A DNA stretch of 64,000 nucleotides from Flammeovirga sp. EKP202 (GTDB lineage: Bacteria; Bacteroidota; Bacteroidia; Cytophagales; Flammeovirgaceae), in the NCBI RefSeq assembly GCF_014534745.1, contig NZ_JACVVP010000014.1, positions 62,001 through 126,000 on the forward strand, read 5' to 3'. This document shows, one piece after another, positions 61,554 to 64,000 of this stretch. Numbering within the stretch: position 1 is the first letter of the stretch; each line of letters starts with the position of its first letter. The notes under the pieces are model-generated. The model was not told the DNA's origin. It worked only from the letters and a program-made list of their open reading frames with translations, and searched no databases. The position numbers and the translations under genes were made by a program.

Positions 61554-64000
61554 ATGAAACAAAATTATGAGTTACTTATTTGGTTGGGACTCTTTTATTT
61601 CCTTCCATTTTCTCTCTTATCACAAGATGTTCCACAAGATATCCTTGATATCAACCCTAATGTATTACCAGAAAGTACATATCCTTATTGGCCATCTTAT
61701 AATTATCTTGAGTTTTCTGATGTACAAAATATTGAAGCTCAATTATGGAACGCTTCTCCACATACAGTCGACGGTTGGGATTGGTCACTGCCTAATGATG
61801 TTATACCAGCATCAAATAGTTTAATTGCTCTCCAACGAAATATCTATTTTAAGGATGATGGGTCATTTAAAGACTTCGATGCTCCGAAATTACAATTTGA
61901 AGGAAATCCAGTAGGGCTTCTTTGGGTAAAATGGAGAGATTTAGAAAAGGTGGAAGGGCAGATTGACTTTTCTACAGTCATAGGGAGTATTCAACAAGCC
62001 AATAGTCAAGGAGTAGATATTGTATTGAGGATTCTAGCACATTCAAAAGAAAGAGGAAACGGTGTGGATGGAGAAGCTCCACTTTGGTTGGAGGATTTGG
62101 GAGCAAGTTTATTACCAAGAGATAAGACAAGCGACAACCTGAATTTCGATCCATCAGACCCTATATTTCATGCACAATATTTAGAGTTAGTAAATGCGCT
62201 AGCAGAAAGTGGTATTCCTCAAATGGTAAAAGCAGCCTATGTAGGGTATGCATCTCATTCTTTTGGAGATGAAGGAATAGGTCCTCACGGTGAGAAAGAA
62301 TGGGAAAAAAATGATGCGGAAACACATGTTAGAGAGAGACTAGATGCATGGCAGAATGCATTTGATGGTATTGAACATAAAGTATTTATGGGAGGTACGA
62401 GTCATTATGGGTTTGATTATGGTTTTGGTGTAAGGAGAGGTTTTGTAGAAATGTACCTTTACAATATACCCAATCATGATTTGGGACAATCTATTGACGA
62501 AGATGGATATTTAATACTTGATGAATCGTCACCAATTGTTAGTCATGGGGGCTTTCATGGTGAGGTCAATGAAGAATATGAACCAGCTTGGGCGACACCG
62601 GAAAGAGGTTACAGATTTGGGGCAACGACCAACTCATTTACCTATCGTTATTTTATAAGTAATTTAAGAGCATTGCAGATGAGGTGTAGTTATATACATA
62701 CAACTGGTCACCTTATGCCACAAATGCTTCCCTTTATAGCACAAGAATTGGGGAGGACAGTAGAAGATACACCTGATGTGTGGACTTACCTTGGTACATC
62801 TTACATGGACCATAAAACATATAAAAATAACGATACAGCAAGCCCCAAAAGATCCTTTACAAAAACAGAAAAAAATGAAGGAATTGAGATGAAAAACTTC
62901 GAAAGGTGGTTGTATCAAAGGGATGCAGAAGGGTATACTACTACTCCTGATGTTCAAATTCAACAATCCATTAAAATGTGGATGGTATTTGAGGATAAAT
63001 ATTATGATTACATTGCTAGAAAAGGAGCTAAAATAGGTTTTGATATTGATGATAGATGGTTAAAAGAAAATCGTTTGGCCATTAAAGTAACTTATTTTGA
63101 TGAAGGGGAAGGAAATTTGGTGTTGAAATCGAATGCAGGTGAGCAAAAGTATCAAGTAGCATTGACAGGTGATGGAGAATTGAAAACAACCACATTTATA
63201 GTTTCAAAGATGCAGGCCAATAGTATGGATCATAATTTTGATTTTACGTTAGAAGCTGATCAAGAGGGCAATGAATTAGTAGTATCAATGGTTAGAGCTA
63301 TAAAACTCAATGATTACTTATTTGAAGATGGGGAAATCAAAGAATATTATGGTCCTGTTGGAGCTATAGAAATACCCTCTACAATTAATAATATGACAGT
63401 GACATCAATAGGCGTGGGAGCATTCCGAAATTCTGGTCTAACAAGTGTTACATTGCCTAGTACATTACAAGAAATTAAAGAAGAAGCTTTTTATGGAAAT
63501 GATTTAGATGCAGTAGAGTTACCCAATAATTTATTATTGATTGGTCAGAATGCATTTTTAGAAAATAATTTCACTTCCATTACACTTCCTTCAACGATTT
63601 TAGATGGCGAACCCACTGATGTATGGTATGGTAGTAATGGAACTCTATATGCAAGAAATACGAGTAATTTAGAGACCTCATACGAAGCTGTTCCAAAAGC
63701 AGAAAATACGGTGTTGATAAGTGTAGAATTTGAAAATGGAAGTGGTAGTTTACTCGTTGAAGGCCCGTTTGAGTCAACATACCCATTATTGGGTGTGGTA
63801 AGTTTTTATGTGGAAGAAGGAAGTTTAGTTACTTTAACTCCTCAATTGGATAATCTACCGGAAGGTTTTTATGCCCCAGCATTTGTAATTGAAAATGTTA
63901 CCGAGGATTATTTAAAAGTATTCGACTTTGATACTTATTTGCAAGAGTCTGTACAAACTTTTAGTATAAGTTATTATACAGATGGAGGCGAGCATACAAA
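61554..64000 (+). CDS. Exported glycoside-hydrolase-like protein with BspA-type leucine-rich repeats, 5' part
   Basis: The frame is open to the end of the window (815 codons). Signal peptide from Met at 61554 (MKQNYELLIWLGLFYFLPFSLLSQ). Residues about 90-480 look like a TIM-barrel hydrolase region: PVGLLWVKWRDLEKVEGQIDF, QGVDIVLRILAHSKERG, KVFMGGTSHYGFDYGFG. This resembles the DUF4832/beta-galactosidase style used on complex polysaccharides, but I cannot name the GH family or the catalytic acids. Then a sandwich-like domain, followed by LRR_5/BspA repeats (VTSIGVGAFRNSGLTSVTLPSTLQEIKEEAFYGN, LLIGQNAFLENNFTSITLP). A T9SS sorting domain may lie beyond the edge. Its family remains open. Confidence 0.75.
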   Translation, partial: MKQNYELLIWLGLFYFLPFSLLSQDVPQDILDINPNVLPESTYPYWPSYNYLEFSDVQNIEAQLWNASPHTVDGWDWSLPNDVIPASNSLIALQRNIYFKDDGSFKDFDAPKLQFEGNPVGLLWVKWRDLEKVEGQIDFSTVIGSIQQANSQGVDIVLRILAHSKERGNGVDGEAPLWLEDLGASLLPRDKTSDNLNFDPSDPIFHAQYLELVNALAESGIPQMVKAAYVGYASHSFGDEGIGPHGEKEWEKNDAETHVRERLDAWQNAFDGIEHKVFMGGTSHYGFDYGFGVRRGFVEMYLYNIPNHDLGQSIDEDGYLILDESSPIVSHGGFHGEVNEEYEPAWATPERGYRFGATTNSFTYRYFISNLRALQMRCSYIHTTGHLMPQMLPFIAQELGRTVEDTPDVWTYLGTSYMDHKTYKNNDTASPKRSFTKTEKNEGIEMKNFERWLYQRDAEGYTTTPDVQIQQSIKMWMVFEDKYYDYIARKGAKIGFDIDDRWLKENRLAIKVTYFDEGEGNLVLKSNAGEQKYQVALTGDGELKTTTFIVSKMQANSMDHNFDFTLEADQEGNELVVSMVRAIKLNDYLFEDGEIKEYYGPVGAIEIPSTINNMTVTSIGVGAFRNSGLTSVTLPSTLQEIKEEAFYGNDLDAVELPNNLLLIGQNAFLENNFTSITLPSTILDGEPTDVWYGSNGTLYARNTSNLETSYEAVPKAENTVLISVEFENGSGSLLVEGPFESTYPLLGVVSFYVEEGSLVTLTPQLDNLPEGFYAPAFVIENVTEDYLKVFDFDTYLQESVQTFSISYYTDGGEHT

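Noticed and set aside
1-64000. CRISPR array, tRNA or rRNA genes
   Set aside because: No series of direct repeats with regular spacers and no cloverleaf or conserved rRNA segment was seen.

Overview
The window looks like chromosomal DNA of a marine Bacteroidota of the order Cytophagales, most like Flammeovirga. This is inferred from gene content and signals, not from a marker gene. The sequence is AT-rich. Several genes have an upstream TAnnTTTG box, the usual Bacteroidota -7 element. Exported proteins carry Bacteroidota-type signal peptides ending in FAQ/SAQ or short lipoboxes. One giant protein ends in a type A sorting domain of the type IX secretion system (T9SS). FabV and the bacillithiol enzyme BshB1 fit the same placement. 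I found no rRNA, tRNA, CRISPR array, transposase or phage genes.

Layout. 1-9.4 kb: a truncated penicillin-binding protein 1C, an unknown exported protein, glutamate dehydrogenase, a DUF4421-like outer-membrane protein, an exported peroxiredoxin-like protein, a cytidylate-kinase-like protein and a leftward ccmB-ccmC-ccmD-ccmE cluster for cytochrome c maturation. 9.7-17 kb: a lysine/glutamate-rich lipoprotein, a PIF1-like helicase, fabV, and an M23 peptidase overlapping a GNAT acetyltransferase. 17.1-26.8 kb: one 3217-residue T9SS-exported protein. 27-36.5 kb: a methyltransferase, HflX, a DUF4440-type lipoprotein, BshB1, two unknown small proteins, a tandem set of four related outer-membrane beta-barrel genes, sucD and yidD. 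36.7-48.1 kb: a C1 peptidase, a FdtA-type cupin, a TPR protein, a GNAT protein, a PorT-like barrel, a fructosamine-kinase-family protein, a YeeZ-like reductase, a 7-TM AraC-type regulator with duplicated glycogen-binding-like modules, and the Mrp/NifU pair. 48.2-61.2 kb: a DUF5916 protein, a three-gene cluster with a secreted RHS-core-tagged toxin-like protein between two lipoproteins, aminopeptidase P, a subtilase, a DEAD-box helicase with an RGG tail, GtrA and a DUF6624-like lipoprotein. 61.6 kb to the end: the start of a large exported protein with a glycoside-hydrolase-like region and BspA-type leucine-rich repeats.

Most genes are housekeeping or cell-envelope functions in short units separated by clear hairpin terminators. 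Genes that plausibly act together are the ccm cluster (periplasmic haem handling), mrp-nifU (Fe-S cluster delivery), the M23/GNAT overlap and the toxin-like trio.

The least explained features are: (1) a family of about 0.2-0.4 kb intergenic repeats with inverted termini and internal hairpins, present three times, one copy of which supplies the stop codon of a neighbouring gene; (2) the secreted RHS-core protein with its candidate immunity lipoproteins; (3) the receptor-like 7-TM AraC regulator with two extracytoplasmic carbohydrate-binding-like modules; (4) the local expansion of small outer-membrane barrels.
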